The notes beneath the pieces are model-generated. The model had not been told where the DNA came from. It saw nothing but the letters and a program-made list of their open reading frames with translations, and ran no database searches. Both the position numbers and the translations under genes were made by a program. Of a DNA stretch of 64,000 nt, positions 22,486 to 34,407 are shown piece by piece. How positions within the stretch are numbered: the first letter of the stretch is position 1; the number at the start of each line of letters is the position of its first letter. This DNA comes from Bryoerythrophyllum caledonicum (Eukaryota > Streptophyta > Bryopsida > Pottiales > Pottiaceae): contig OZ020525.1 of assembly GCA_963971425.1 (NCBI GenBank), forward strand, positions 16,436,187-16,500,186, written 5' to 3'.

Positions 22486-25400
22486 ATGTTCGGCAATGTC
22501 CTTCCTTGTAGAACCGTAAAAATGCTGAAGCGGTCGGGGTGTTTTTGTAAGGCACTATTTGATGAGATCCCGGTGGAGAACAGGAAAGGGATTCCGCCCA
22601 CCTACAACAAGGAAATGAGGAGGATCGAGCAGCTATTCGTCATTGAGAACGACCACATTTGGCGCGATAGCTGGGAGGTGATGGAGGCGAGGGCACTTAT
22701 CCTCGAGCTGCACGGACCGAACTCGCCCATCGTACCCAGTGGACAAACCGACCCCAAGCAGATACTGTGCATACATTGCAGCACAATGTACTAGAAGCAC
22801 AGGTTCAACCTCCACCGCAACCATGTATTGTGCGAAGAGAAGGGGAAGGCGGGCGTGAAGATGCCGTCGTATCCCAATTTGGGCGTCAGGGATGTGGCAA
22901 ACTTTGTAGCACGACTTCGGGATTGCGGGTCGGTGGAAGATGCAATTCAGGTATTCGACACCATAGAGCCGATAGCCACGAAGAGGAGGCCTCGGAAGGC
23001 TGCCGATAATGAGGAGGAACCGATCACTCGACACCCAATTAAGCGCGGCAAGAGGGTGGCACATGCGGCACAAGAGGGCCCTCCGCTTCTGCGTACGGCG
23101 ACACCTTCTCGGAAAAGACCTCCGCCCCCGAAAGCTATGTGGCGATACTTCTTCCTCGGCAGAGTCAGGAGGAGATCACAGCACATATCATGAGGCCGAT
23201 AACGTAGGGACTCTGGCTGTTTACGCCGATGAGGGCGGTCTTCGGTCCGGGGATGATGCCTCTAGGAATTCCGGTGCCGAGAACCCGAAGGTCCGGAAGG
23301 CCACACTCCCGCCAGTGCGAAAGAGCGATTCCTCCATCGTCCTCCGGAAGGCGGAGCTTGCGAAGCAAGCTGTACAGAAGAAGAAGGTGGCACAAGCTGA
23401 AGAGGGCACGAAGAAGGCAAGATTTGAAGAGTCCACGAAGAAGACAAAAGCATTCGGGCCCCCAGCAACGGCGAGAAGGCTTACGGGAATGTCTGTGGAA
23501 GAGACCGCTAGGGCGAGAAGGCATCGATCCCCACCGGTGCAACAGCCGTTGAGAGAGACGAGTTATGCTGAGAGACCCTCCGACTCTAACAAAGGCACGC
23601 CGATAACCTCGCGGGAATCCTCTCCGTCCAGAGCCCAGAAGGAATTTCGATAGCCGCTGACATTGACCAACATACTTCGGCCAGGCTCTAATGAAGGTGC
23701 GAATCCTGATAAGCGCCTCATTCTGGCGGCGAAAGGTAGCAGGGAGCAAGATTTGGAGTTGGAGAGGGCCGAGATGATACGGCAGGTGCAGGAGGATGCT
23801 GAGCGCCTTTTCCCGCTTTGGATGGTGCTATCCTTTGAAAGGAAGGTACCGATAACGCCGCTGTTTCTACTCCTCAAGCATGGTCTGCTCGACAGTATCA
23901 CGATGACAAGTTTAAATTCTGAAGATGAGTTGTTGAAGTGCGTCTTGTCCTTGGTGGAGTCTGGAGGCCACTAGCGCAGGTTCTACCAGGCTCTCGGTGC
24001 CTGCATTTTCGAAGGGGTCGGCTTCGCCGATAACGATGTTTCGCTTCCACAGCTGACAATCCTTTGCAATCTGGCAAAGAATCCCGATCACAGTACAACG
24101 AAAAAGGTCTGGATAGAGGTAGTGAGAGGAACGTGGGCATATATGACGCACAAGAAGGAGTGCGTCGAGTTAGAAGCTAGGTTGGCAGCCGAAATAGAGA
24201 ATACAAAGCGGTATAGGGAGAAGTTAATCGAGGTCGAGACTAGTAAATTTGATGCCGAAAGGGCGGTGGAGAGAGAGGCTATTCGATGGGACTTCAACAA
24301 CCTCTTCGGGTATTGCGCGATGAACGAATTTCTTTGACCATTGCTGCACCCACTGCCATGGACACACAACATTGGCGAGGCTCGAGAGGTCGTGCACCGT
24401 CTAGCGCGGATCAGAATCGAGAGTGTTCCATCCCCGCCTCCAGCTATGCTGTTGAAGTGTTACTTCGTTTGCAACAGGCTCTCTCGGGTGTAAGTTTTTC
24501 CTTCTCGCCACAGACTTGTCCCTTATTGTGTATTCTCGTCCCTTACCGTCCCTTATCGGCTGACTTGACTCCGTTGTTTTTCAGGGGCCGGAATATATGC
24601 AACCCTAGCATAATCCCCGGGCGTGCCAGCATTGCAATGTACGTGGACGCTCCAGAGACAAATTGGAATGGGCCGTCTCAAATGTATGAAGTCCTGAGTC
24701 CCTTCCTCTTTGGAAGGGACGCATCCGAACTGCACCTCCCGATATCGCATGCGTTCTCGCGGCTCCGCGACAACAAGCATGGCGGGCGAGATTTTGTGTT
24801 ACGCTTCATTGCAATGGTCCATGCTCGCATTGTCGTGGACACGGCAAGGAGTCATCCAGAGGATTTCGTTCGATAGTGGTGTGCTGCCGATAAGGGTACC
24901 TACGAACACTGGGATACCCTGGACGAGAATTGCTTGGCGAGGGAGGATATGGATTTCGTGTATGCCGGCTTCGTTCCACGTAAGATTTATCCGATAACCC
25001 CGTCATTCATCTTACTGTTTTCTTCCTCATTCTTGGTATCTCCGTTATTTCCCATGTGACTAAACGATAAGCCTTTTGCAGGCACTGTAGATCCTACCAG
25101 GGCACGCGAAAGGGGACTTGCAGAGGCAGATTGCAAGAACGCTGTGTCGCGTTTGGTGAAAAGAGAGTGGGATCGGCGAGAAGGGCATCCAATGACTTCA
25201 CATGACAAAATTCGGCGGGAGACATCTACCCGAACAAAGGACCTCGAGGGTGCTGCCACCCTTTTTCACATGGACGAAGGAACCTCAAATGAATTCCGCG
25301 TCCAGAATCGGTACCCGAGGAGTAACGACGGCGAAGGATTCTCCGATAAGGGTCTGGACGAAGTTACGGAGGAAGCACAAGAGGGGACTAGCGATGAAAT

Positions 25401-27455
25401 ACGTCAGGGAGTTGTTCCCGATAGCCTCCAGAAAGAGCCGGCTACTACATCGGTGAAGTCACCGGGTCGTCCCGCTGATAACACATCTCAGATGGAGTTT
25501 TCGTGGACACAAGTAATGAATGACCCTTCCCTTGGCATTGCGGAGTCTTTACAGTCTCCGGTGGGACTATCTCAGTTCGAGACCCCTAGTCATCATGTTG
25601 TGTTTGGGGGTACGGGGGAGACAGAACCCGGCATTAAACCCCACCGTCTATCGTTCCCTCTATCGAGTCAAGGTATTGAAAACCTGGACTCTACTGACAG
25701 TCCCCCGGTTGTTCTCGCGAAGCCTTGCATGGCACCCTTGGAAACTCAGGAAATCCCCGAGAATCCTCCCTCTTCGGAGTCCGATTACGCTTCTCCGCCA
25801 CGGCCGGATAACCCTCCTAGCCCGCCACTGCCCGATAACTCTGCTAGCCCGCCAGAGCCCCATAACCATGCGAGTCTGCCAGAAGCCGTTAAGCCTGCTC
25901 CTCCGCTTGATAGCCTGCTCTGATTTCTGATCCCGATAACCTTGCTCCTCCGCCGAAGCCCGACAACCCTGGTCATCCGCCAGAGCTCGATAACCGTGCT
26001 CCTCCACCAGATTCCGTTAAGCCTGCTCCTCCGCCAAAGTCCGATAGCCCTGCTCCAAAGGAGATGGACCCCGAGGAGATCAGACTGGCATTGCGCTTTA
26101 TCAAGGAAGCACAGGAATCTGGGATGACCAGTATTTGGGTGTATCCTGGACTCGAAGAGCATGTTCAGAACGGAAGGGAAGGACGGAAGGCGACGTATAC
26201 GTGCATGTTGGAGGGGAATCGCTCGGTATGTACGTCACATTGTGTGTCCTGGGAGAAAGAGCCCTCGCTCTGCTACGAAGCCGAGGAGCATGATGCATCC
26301 ACGCTAGAGAAGAACCTCGGTATTATTGTGGAGGTCCTAAAACTCAGGTGAGTGTCGTCGTCTATATTATCGTGTTCTCTTTTACCTGTTGTTTATCGGC
26401 ACCTGTTGTCTAACGTCCGCTTTCTTCTAAATTGCAGGCCTCGTTTTATTCACCCGAATGACCTGATTGGAGGTATGAGGTTTTTTGGTCCAGACCTTCG
26501 ACAAGCCGTGGATGTCTCGCTTGCACTACAGGACTGGCATTGCGTGCTAAAGGACAAGCGGGAAATGGAAGGCACATTTCTAGATTTCCTCCTTAGGCAT
26601 GTCGTCTACAGGGCGAAAGAGCATGTTTGAATCCAGTATCATCACATGCACAACTGGTTATCGGCGATCTTGTAGTGCTATCTGGCGGATGAAGGGAAGG
26701 ACTGGGATGACATCGTGAGCTTTCTCAGCCACTCGTTCCGTAGCACCACCAAGACGCCGAATACCCTTATCGTCCCTTACCACGATAAGGGTCACTGGAG
26801 CGTATTCGTCGTGGAGCAAAGGCGAACGTATCACCTGGACCCAACGAAAGGCATGCACAAGGGTCGGGAAGTGAACAACTTCATCTTCCTTGTACACATG
26901 GGATGGGCAAACGCGAAGGGCGTGAGGATCGGATCGAGAAGTTGGACTGAATGGCAGAGTCGATCGCCGATAAGGTTGCCACTGCCTAATCAAAAAGAAA
27001 GCTGGGAGTGTGGTTTCATGGCAGGCTTGGCCTTCTGGCAGTACCTTATCGCACGTGGTGGGCGCGAAGAGGCGGAGGAGAAGACCGTGACAATGGGGAC
27101 AAAATATTTGGACTGCGACGGGAAGAAGGCGTACCGATGGTTCATGCAAGCGCTCTACACGGAGATTGTCGCACCGCTTCCGTTCGACGATGCCCTTAAT
27201 CTATGTGGTCAGGATACGGTGGAGTTCGGAAGCGGAAGTCCGGACGTGGTTTTTGTGGAACCCGGTACAGAGACGGCGAAGAAGAAGGAAGTCCCAATTC
27301 TCGGTATTTCGGAGACAGTGGGGGATCGTGAACTTCAGGGCTTCAACGTGCTCACAAACCCACCAGTTCATCTCAGAAGGCGGAAGAAGTCAACCGCACC
27401 GAAAAGCCCAAAAAAACCGAGAAAACCGAAGGGCACCACCAAGACGAAGAAGTAG
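22486..27455 (+). pseudogene. MULE accessory gene with a Ulp1-like (C48) cysteine protease domain, decayed
   Basis: Coding blocks with exon-like borders follow one another: 22486-23190 (with a CIHC...HRNHVLC zinc-finger-like pattern), 23010-23650 (Lys/Arg-rich), 23660-23970, 24122-24340 (coiled-coil-like), 24290-24876, 25144-25923 (Pro-rich repeats), 26064-26350 and 26439-27455. The last block has the Ulp1/C48 catalytic set: His in GHWSVFVVEQ, Asp in TYHLDPTKG, Gln in PNQKESW and Cys in WECGFMAG, then a Lys/Pro-rich tail ending KGTTKTKK. Ulp1-like proteases remove SUMO-type tags and are known passengers of plant MULEs, CACTA and other DNA elements. In-frame stops occur, for example a TAG between CIHCSTMY and KHRFN, and TGA/TAG around 26628-26675, so it is probably dead. 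Frame changes between blocks may be introns. Confidence 0.6.
25778..26060 (+). repeat. proline-rich coding minisatellite
   Basis: About nine imperfect copies of a unit of roughly 30 bp, encoding variants of PPxPDNPASPP, run through the accessory gene. Many units contain CCCGATAAC, so the element-wide CGATAA motif is embedded here. The reading frame is broken inside the array by a TGA near 25921. Confidence 0.65.
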
Positions 27456-27832
27456 GCGATAAGGGGGGGTGTTGTATACATGCGATAGACTCTAGGAATT
27501 TGTACAGATTAATAGGATGCCGATGTTGTACATTTCATTCATTGTAAATGACAAATTTTTCGATAGCGTACATAAACGGAATTTGAGACCCCCTTGTAGA
27601 GGCCTGTAAGCGGAACTTAAAATCCAGTCTTTGTCAATTATATTGAATGTTGAGTTTTAACTTCATAACTAAAGAAATATAACTTCATTGAAAATTTCAG
27701 TTACTGCATGGAACTTAATCTAAGAGCATCTTATCGGCAGTATTCCACCGATAAGATTACTAATGGTTATCGGCGCAGATTAGCAGCTAAAATCCTCTGC
27801 CCTTTATACTCAACCACATTGGAGCCGATAAC

Positions 27833-30800
27833 CTAAGTCGTTTCTTGAGTTGGTCTTTCGCTAGCTGGAACGGACCTCACCCGAAAACCTCTGGAATCCA
27901 GGAAGTGATGCAACCTTCGGAGCCTCATTCCAAGATCGTCTTCATTTGTGGGGAGCGGTGTAGCTATCTCCTGGAGTGGATGAAGCATTTTGGCTTCGAT
28001 TTCAGCCTCCAACCTTGAGAGGGTGGCGTCGGTGTTGCGCAAAGCTACATCCAAGTGCCTTGCCAGCAACTGTTGCCGATAAGCCTTGTCGAGTAGCTTC
28101 AGGACAAGTTGATGCATACGATCAAAGTCGCATACCCATGTCTCCCCTAATTCTCGAAGGTTGGAAGCCACTGGGATTACATCTCCGGTTTCGGTATCGG
28201 AGGGGACACCATTATCGGGGAAGCCCTCGGTATTCGGGTGTCGACCATTGTCTTAATGGAGGAGATTCGTCATTCCACCTTGGATTGTGCCACGAAGGGA
28301 GCCCAGATATCTAGCAATTTTTCCCTCCGCCAGGTCCGGTCTTGTCATTTTCAGGACCTTAACCTGGTGCTTACAGATGTTACCTTTTTGGAAATGAACA
28401 CATTGGCAGACGGCCCATTCGGTGCAGGGATTGTATACCGCATACGTAAGGTGTCTCCTATTCGAGGATTTAACGTATGCAGGACCTCCCGACCACTCGG
28501 GTTAGGTTACCACATTATCGGGAATTGTATTTGTTTGGTTGATTGCATTGACCATGATTTGCCGCTGCCTCTTGTTCTTTATAAAACCGTTCAGCTTACA
28601 CCAATGACTCTAATCATACTTCTCGATGACATTTCTTGTGAGCTCATAAATAAGCCAGTCCATCCTTCGGCCGATAAGCTTCCTTTTGGATTGCCGGAGC
28701 ACTGCTTTCATGTTAGAATGGTATGATTCAATTGTTGCAGTGGTGTCCTGGCCAGCATGGGGGATTTTCCGGTCTCCCACAACCCACATTTTGATTTTCG
28801 GGAGCCATTCCTTGTCGAAGTACTTCCAGTATGCATCAGCGTCTGGCAAAAGAGCCTTAGCTTCGCCGTAGACGTGCTGCACCCACTCTACCAAATTCCA
28901 CACCTTATCGCAGGGAGCTCTCGTGGAAGGGTCTTGGAAGTCACTTGGTGTCTCTGATATGTACATAAGTGAGCCCACAATTCGCAAGGCTCCGGCCCTC
29001 GTCTCCATGTCTTTCAACTTAACACATGCATTCTTCTGCCACGCTCGACGAACATGCCAGAGACATAGAAATAGATGCGAGTGCGGCCAAACCTCCCTGC
29101 AATAACCCGACAAGCCGATAAGTACAACTCGCTGAAGCCCGTCACCCGATAACGTAAGAATGCTAAATCGCTTACCGAAGAGAGTTGATCTCATTATCGG
29201 CGTCGTCAAGTACAAAGGCAGTGGGTCTCCAGTCCGGCCTTATCTCCACCAACTTCTGCTTCAGAGCGCGCATCCAAGGCACAAGATCTGTTTGTTTGGA
29301 TTTCGTAGTGATCACGAAAGCCACTGGAACCCCGTTTCTCCACTCGTCGAATACCATCATTGTGAAGAGCGGATATTGGACACGCAAACAAGAAATTAAG
29401 CGGTATGGGAGTGAGTGCTTCTAATGTCTAGAAGGACCTTACGCGAACCACGGTATAGGTATGTGTACCTTTTTGTTGTTCGTTGTGAATGTCCCGTCTG
29501 TAGCAATAATGTTTTCGTGACTGTATTTCAGCATCATGTGCGTCTGAAATGGGGTTTGAATCCCAATGACGAAGGATACGTTTTCGGCATTCAATACTCC
29601 GTCAACCTTGCTGCTCGGGTCTTGATAGTAAAAAACCGTACCTCGGTTTTCTCATACCCACATTCTCACACTCTCAGCGTCGTTGTCGTGTTTCTTGTAT
29701 AGTTCCTGCGCACGGACTCCGCACATGTTGCGGATGTCCTCCATGCTAAGGAAACAATCTCGAGAAGGCGTAAGAGTGCCCTCATCGCGTGCCTTCAGTA
29801 CCAGCTTCTGGTGCTTCTATATTATAGCTGCCATCGGAACTTGCTCCTCAAATTGCCTGAGAACCCAAAGCCTTACTTCCTCCGACATGTACTTCCGAAA
29901 GCGGAGCTTTCCCCTCTGCACATTGTCCTTATCGTGGACGATAAGGCCCTGTGTGTCAACATGTTCCGAGCAAAAGTACCCTATCTCGGCGATATATAGG
30001 AGGAAATAGTACCTCTTTACGTAGAATCGACATTGCCAACCCACTTTCATAGACCCCCCTTCCTTCGCATCCGTGGCACGAGGGCCTTTCTGGCTAGCGC
30101 CTGAAGTAAGTTGTTTCCTTTTTTGATTGAATTTTGATGGCGTTGGTATCATTTCGGGCGTGATAACTTGGATCTTGTCCCTGTTGTCTTCGGGACCGTA
30201 TTGACAACGCCATCTGCTTATCGGGAATGACCATTAGAGAAACGTGCAGTACTGAAGAAATATTATGGCACAGCCGATAAGCAGATAAACCGTGCATATC
30301 GTGATATCAGAGGTCGAGATTCACTTACCGCTGGTACTTGATGTGGCAGTTCCACCGATAGTGCATCTTCTCGCCGACGTTAGTGGGGTCGTTCTTGTCG
30401 CGGACGAATGTAGTCTCGACGTCCTTTCGGCCAGACTACTCACCCTCCACGAAATCCAAGACCCTATCTCAGGGAATGTAGGCGATAAGCTTGGACTGCT
30501 TCCTCTTAGATGATTGTGGATCCTCTACAAACCTCGTATCATTCTTAGCCTCCATGTTCCACCTAAGACATTTCCATGTCAAAATTCCTGGAGGAGGGTT
30601 CTGTAATGAATTGCGCATCCGAAGAACCTTGTGACCGTGTTTCTTCAGGTAGTCTGCATGCGGGCCTTCCCGAAACGCGGCATCAAGGTCCTCCACCCCC
30701 TTCTCACGCACGCCACCCGATTTCTTTCTCCCTTGACGCCTCCATTTCCTCCCTGCTGCCCCGTTATCGGCAACGGTTGGTGGCACTGTCGCGCAAGAAT

Positions 30801-30849
30801 TCCCATTCGGCCTGTCCCGGATGGGGAGATTGAGATCGAGGAACTCCAT
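27833..30849 (-). pseudogene. MULE transposase gene (mudrA-like) with SWIM zinc finger, decayed
   Basis: On the minus strand the gene starts at ATG 30849 (MEFLDLNLPIRDRP) inside the right TIR. Next come an N-terminal DNA-binding type region (GWQCRFYVKRYYFLL, CSEHVD near 29950-30060) and the DDE core: first Asp in ATDGTFTTN near 29500, YPLFTMMVFDEWRNG near 29340-29390, second Asp in FVLDDADNEI near 29200, the CLWHV block near 29070 and the Glu in TTATIESYHSNMK near 28730. A SWIM zinc finger CQCVHFQKGNICKH follows near 28370-28430, then a Leu-rich tail ending at 27833. This order is standard for Mutator-superfamily transposases. Internal stops (for example two near 30430-30480 and others near 29640 and 28250) suggest a dead copy, though some may lie in introns. 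Confidence 0.75.
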
Positions 30850-31223
30850 TCACGCAGATACAAGCACTCCCCTTCCGGGAGGGTGCTACACGGTACAATA
30901 GATTCTGCGAAAGACGGCGCCGATCGCAATTGATGTGGATGACACTTCGCGCCGGCAGCCGCCGAGAAGGGCGGGTCATTCTGGAGTACACGTGGCGGGG
31001 GAGAAGGGGCTTTCGGTGATCCGAAGAAGGCGGGGGGAGAAGGGGCTATCGGCGAGAATGCCGATAAGGGATACGGGCATCGTGAAAAAAATGTGGGCGA
31101 GAGTGGACGTTATCGTGGGAATAAAGGCGAAAAGGCGCTTGGGGAGAAGGGCCGCTCTTCGCGGTGTCAGGGCTAAAACCGGGCCCTGACATCGCGAACC
31201 CGGATTGACTGTAGTGACCGGGG
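30607..31223 (-). repeat. right TIR of the MULE
   Basis: The mirror of 21369-21985. The likely start codon of the transposase gene (ATG at 30849) and its first 80 or so codons lie inside this arm, so the promoter and N-terminus of the transposase are part of the TIR. Confidence 0.8.
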
Positions 31224-31230
31224 AAGCTTT

Positions 31231-32949
31231 CACACTAAATTTGTTTTTTTTTTAGCATGGTCTACAAAATAACCAGTTCAGTATTGTGGCGTGGAATCAA
31301 GTCTAGAAGTACCGACGCCAGGGTTTTTTCTGCTTCAGAAATTTGGAGGAAACAAAGACTAGTGTAATAGACATCGAGGGAGGAATTATGGTTGGCGCAA
31401 ACCAAGTAGCTGGTGCCAAAAAAAAACCCGTGATTGGCGGCTTTGTTCCTCCTCTAAGCATATAGAGATGGAGGCGATCTTATTGTCAATTTGATTGCAA
31501 AACAATCTTTTTACCAATTGAGGTAATTCATTCTCTTGATCAAGCCCTATCTCAAGATGTTGGTTCTTTATGGCAATCTGCGAGCCGAGCTTACTCAACA
31601 GGGATATCTTCTTCATTCTCAACTTTGTTCCTTAGGATCTTCATGGTAGGCGAAGGCTTTTGCTGAAGACATAATTGACATGATGATTATAGACTTCAAT
31701 TTTGGAGAAACTTTCTCTTAATGACAAAGATTTCAAAGAGCCCTAGGCTTCCATTGAGACACAAGACATTTTCTCCCAGATAATCTCTATTGAGATATAA
31801 AACTCTTTGAGGCAGTCAACTTGGCTAGTAGTACTTCAAATAATGCTTTAGTAGTTGTTATGTTGCTTCTATTTAGTTAGAGGCCTCAAGAATAGCATGG
31901 AAGCGCTCTTGCCTCGTTTGTTGGTCCCTTGGAAGTTTTTTGGGTGGAGCCTTGTCTCTCGTTACTTTCAAACATTTCTCCCTTGTCTTCGAGCGTGGAT
32001 TATTCTGATATTGTTTTTCCATTCAATCTTTTCCGAAAAGGCTTTCCAAGTCTCATAGCTACAAGAAATCCCTAGGTCAAAAGCTTGAGCCTCTCTCGCC
32101 CTATTTCATTTTGTTCAATCACAATTTTAGCAAAGAGTGTTATGAATTGGTATTCAGAAATGACAGTAGATTTGGAAATTTGCAAAAAGTTATAGGATGA
32201 GTGTACCGTGCACTACTTAGTTCTCGCTCAAGTTGTGTCCGACCTTGGCAAATATTAAAGCACCCTCACCCGTCCACAATTCCAATGGACGACGTGGGGT
32301 CTTCACTAGGCCGATGACCCACCAAGTTGCAGACGAGGCCATCGGCTACTCTGGATGGGCCAACAAACCGGCTTCCACCAACTCTACTCCTGGAAGCGCA
32401 ATGGGCCGGGGTTGGCCGCCTAAGGATCTATGCGTGGCGGAGTTTTTTTTTAATAAAATTACCTTCATGCTGCATTCTCCGGAGATGTTGTAATGACATG
32501 CGCTTTTTTTGAGTTACAAAGGTCGTCCACCAGGTGGTCGTAGAGATTGCAGTCAATTCCCGCCTTCTTCCCACCCACCCCGGCTTCTTGTGCGTCACTG
32601 GGCCAGGCCAACAAGTGGGAACTTGGGAACATGGCAAATGGGAACATATGATGATGTGAAGGTTGTGCAGATGTGGAGTGGTGGTTTTTGGAAATGAAGG
32701 CATAATCGAGGGATGAGCTTTGGAACCATGTAAGAATCGATTTTGGAGTTAGCGGCAATGGGGAGCAGGGGACAAATGCGTCCCTTTAGCGGCATTTTAA
32801 CCTTAGAAAGGTAACAGGTGGCTCTAAATCTATACATTGTATGTAGTATGCCAATGTGTAGACAGATCCGTTGAAAAGCTAACGAGCATACGAAAAGACG
32901 ACAACGACTAGTTGTGGAAATAGTTCATGCAGCAAAAGAAACCATTTGT
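31231..32949. other. intergenic DNA, no gene recognised
   Basis: Old repeat-like sequence. A minus-strand open stretch near 31386-31622 is rich in Leu, Gln and Glu but shows no known domain. Part of 32230-32420 is GC-richer without a recognisable frame. Confidence 0.4.
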
Positions 32950-33020
32950 GCGTCTGCCGGGAGTCGAACCCGGGTCCATTGCTTGGAAGGCAATTATCCT
33001 AACCGTTGGACTACAGACGC
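32950..33020 (-). tRNA. trnG-UCC (nuclear): tRNA-Gly (anticodon UCC)
   Basis: The minus strand folds as a 71-nt cloverleaf. The acceptor stem pairs GCGTCTG with CAGACGC. An ATTGC/GCAAT anticodon stem carries the loop CTTCCAA (anticodon TCC). The T-arm is CCGGG-TTCGACT-CCCGG. It has the pol III internal boxes (B box GGTTCGACTCC) and a TTTCTTTT-type terminator within 20 bases downstream. There is no intron. CCA is not encoded, as expected for a nuclear gene. Confidence 0.95.
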
Positions 33021-34281
33021 GACAGGCGCTACTGGTACTCCGGCCTTAGATGCCGGGGATATGTCTCGGCAACCGCCAGCTTTGATCCCAAAGCTTTGAT
33101 TCGACCCTCCACAGTAACACAACATAAAATTCTCCGCAAAGGCAGGTTCAATAGCAACACGCTTCTCAGCGAATGCACAGCAAGCGCAGGCACAAACCAA
33201 GCGCGCAGACACACACCCGTCTGCACTGCATTCACGCTGGGAAATTCCAAAGGGAATGCAAACACCTACTTCGCGCCGCAATCATTCCACCAGCAAAGTG
33301 GTTAAATGGAATGGACACTGCATCACACACAAACGATACCATAACCTCTGGTAACCAACCAAAACCCACACTGCAATAATTAGGAAACGCTGGGATTTGG
33401 CAAAGAGAAAGTTCGACTACTCTCCACAACCAAGAAGTCTTAAATCACTCATCTCGTTATGGTTTCGGAAGTAGAATAGTGCATGAAATCTCCTAGTCTA
33501 GTTTGTATATTTCTCAAAATTCTCACCAGATTGAAGGAAGCTTGTAAGTGAAGGCGGATGTGTTTCTTTACACTTGTTCAGTTTGTGATACATGTTAGAA
33601 CAAACTTAGAACCGGTCACCTCCGAGACAGTTTTTGGCAACTTTGATTTCTTCAGAATTGATGGAGTAATAAGTGCGTTTCTTTTGTACATTTGTGTGAG
33701 TTCTGTGTAGTATTCAACATAGTATTCCTCTTTTGACCCTTCTACATCAATTGTAAGAATGAGTGTCCTTGTATGAAGATGACCTCTTTCACACCGAGCC
33801 AGAATTTTATATTCCAGATATCACAGACCTGAAGGTGAAGACATCATAATTCATCAAGTCGACATCAATTATCAAGGTGGAGAAAACCACACAATGCATC
33901 TAGGTGACACAAATTATCAAGGTAATAAAGTATACCACAATACGCATCAAGGTGACATAATCCACAAAGAAAACACAAAATATCAAGGTGAAGAAAATCA
34001 CCTGATGTTTTGAAGGAATGTCCAAGGTGTAGATCCACATACGTGAAATTTAGGTATTTTAACAACAAAAAGCTTAACCGGCCGCGGTATCTATGTGGAA
34101 GCTGCAAGGATTTTTTCATTCACGGAGGCAAATCCTGCCTCCAGTATTTTCACGCGAGTCTGCTGGAGCTCGGCTGTTAGTTCGATGCTTGTGGATGGCA
34201 TGACTGCTATAGTGCCTTATCAGCAAACAAATAGCAAAGGACAGGAAAAGAAAGGCGACGGAACCTCCACAACATGCTAAC
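33021..34281. other. intergenic DNA with a degenerate short tandem repeat
   Basis: No gene is seen. Around 33838-34010 a unit close to ATCAAGGTGA(C/A) with AATC-type linkers recurs five to six times at 18-40 base intervals (for example ATTATCAAGGTGGAG, TTATCAAGGTAATAAAG, GCATCAAGGTGACATAATCC). Confidence 0.45.
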
Positions 34282-34407
34282 ATGAAGAAACTATGTCGTA
34301 AGTGTGGTTCCAAGAATAATTCCTTCAAGTATATCAATAATGGCCAACAAGATCAACCCAGATACAAGTGCCTGGATTGTAAGGGAATGTTTCACTTAAA
34401 CCCATAG
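34282..34407 (+). CDS. short frame with a Dof-like or IS1-type zinc ribbon
   Basis: A 41-residue frame, MKKLCRKCGSKNN... to HLNP. It has the ligand pattern C-x2-C-x21-C-x2-C (CRKC ... CLDC), the exact spacing of the plant Dof DNA-binding finger, and QPRYKC resembles the QPRYFC of Dof proteins. The block after the last Cys (KGMFHLNP) does not match the Dof RRYWTKGG. Bacterial IS1-type and other transposase zinc ribbons share a similar look. The frame is open upstream for about 70 bases with a basic stretch DRKRKAT. It is too short to be a whole transcription factor, so it is a fragment, an exon, or part of a mobile element. Confidence 0.35.
   Translation: MKKLCRKCGSKNNSFKYINNGQQDQPRYKCLDCKGMFHLNP

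Larger units (their letters stand above)
21477..31110. repeat. dispersed short motif CGATAA / TTATCG filling the MULE
   Basis: I counted about 46 copies of CGATAA on either strand between 21477 and 31110, mostly as CCGATAAC, GCCGATAAG or their complements. Examples: 21477, 21526, 21820, about 23193, 24025, 24893, 25064, 26395, 26770 (twice), 27727-27770 (three), 28080, 28675, 29113, 29145, 29934 (twice), 30273, 30482, 30765, 31060. About 5 would be expected by chance for a 6-mer on both strands over 9.86 kb. In the remaining 54 kb I noticed only four or five. Copies lie in exons, introns, the TIRs and the intergenic gap alike. Confidence 0.75.
21369..31223. mobile_element. Mutator-like element (MULE) with long TIRs and two convergent genes
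   Basis: The outer ends CCCCGGTCACTACAGTCAAT at 21369 and its mirror ending at 31223 are flanked by the same 7 bases, AAGCTTT (21362-21368 and 31224-31230). The arms extend inward to about 21985 and 30607, some 615 bp each; they are nearly identical at the tips and perhaps 80-85% identical by eye further in. Inside are a minus-strand MULE transposase gene (30849 to 27833) and a plus-strand gene ending at 27455 with a Ulp1-type protease. The two genes converge, leaving about 380 bp between their ends. Mutator superfamily elements usually make 8-11 bp duplications, so 7 bp is slightly short. Both genes have internal stops, so this copy is probably not autonomous. Confidence 0.85.

Noticed and set aside
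23165-23749. Minus-strand open frame of 194 residues inside the MULE
   Set aside because: It is the antisense of the Lys/Arg-rich coding block on the plus strand and has no splice or domain support.
31386-31622. Possible retroelement gag fragment
   Set aside because: Only composition is suggestive; no zinc knuckle or capsid block could be identified.
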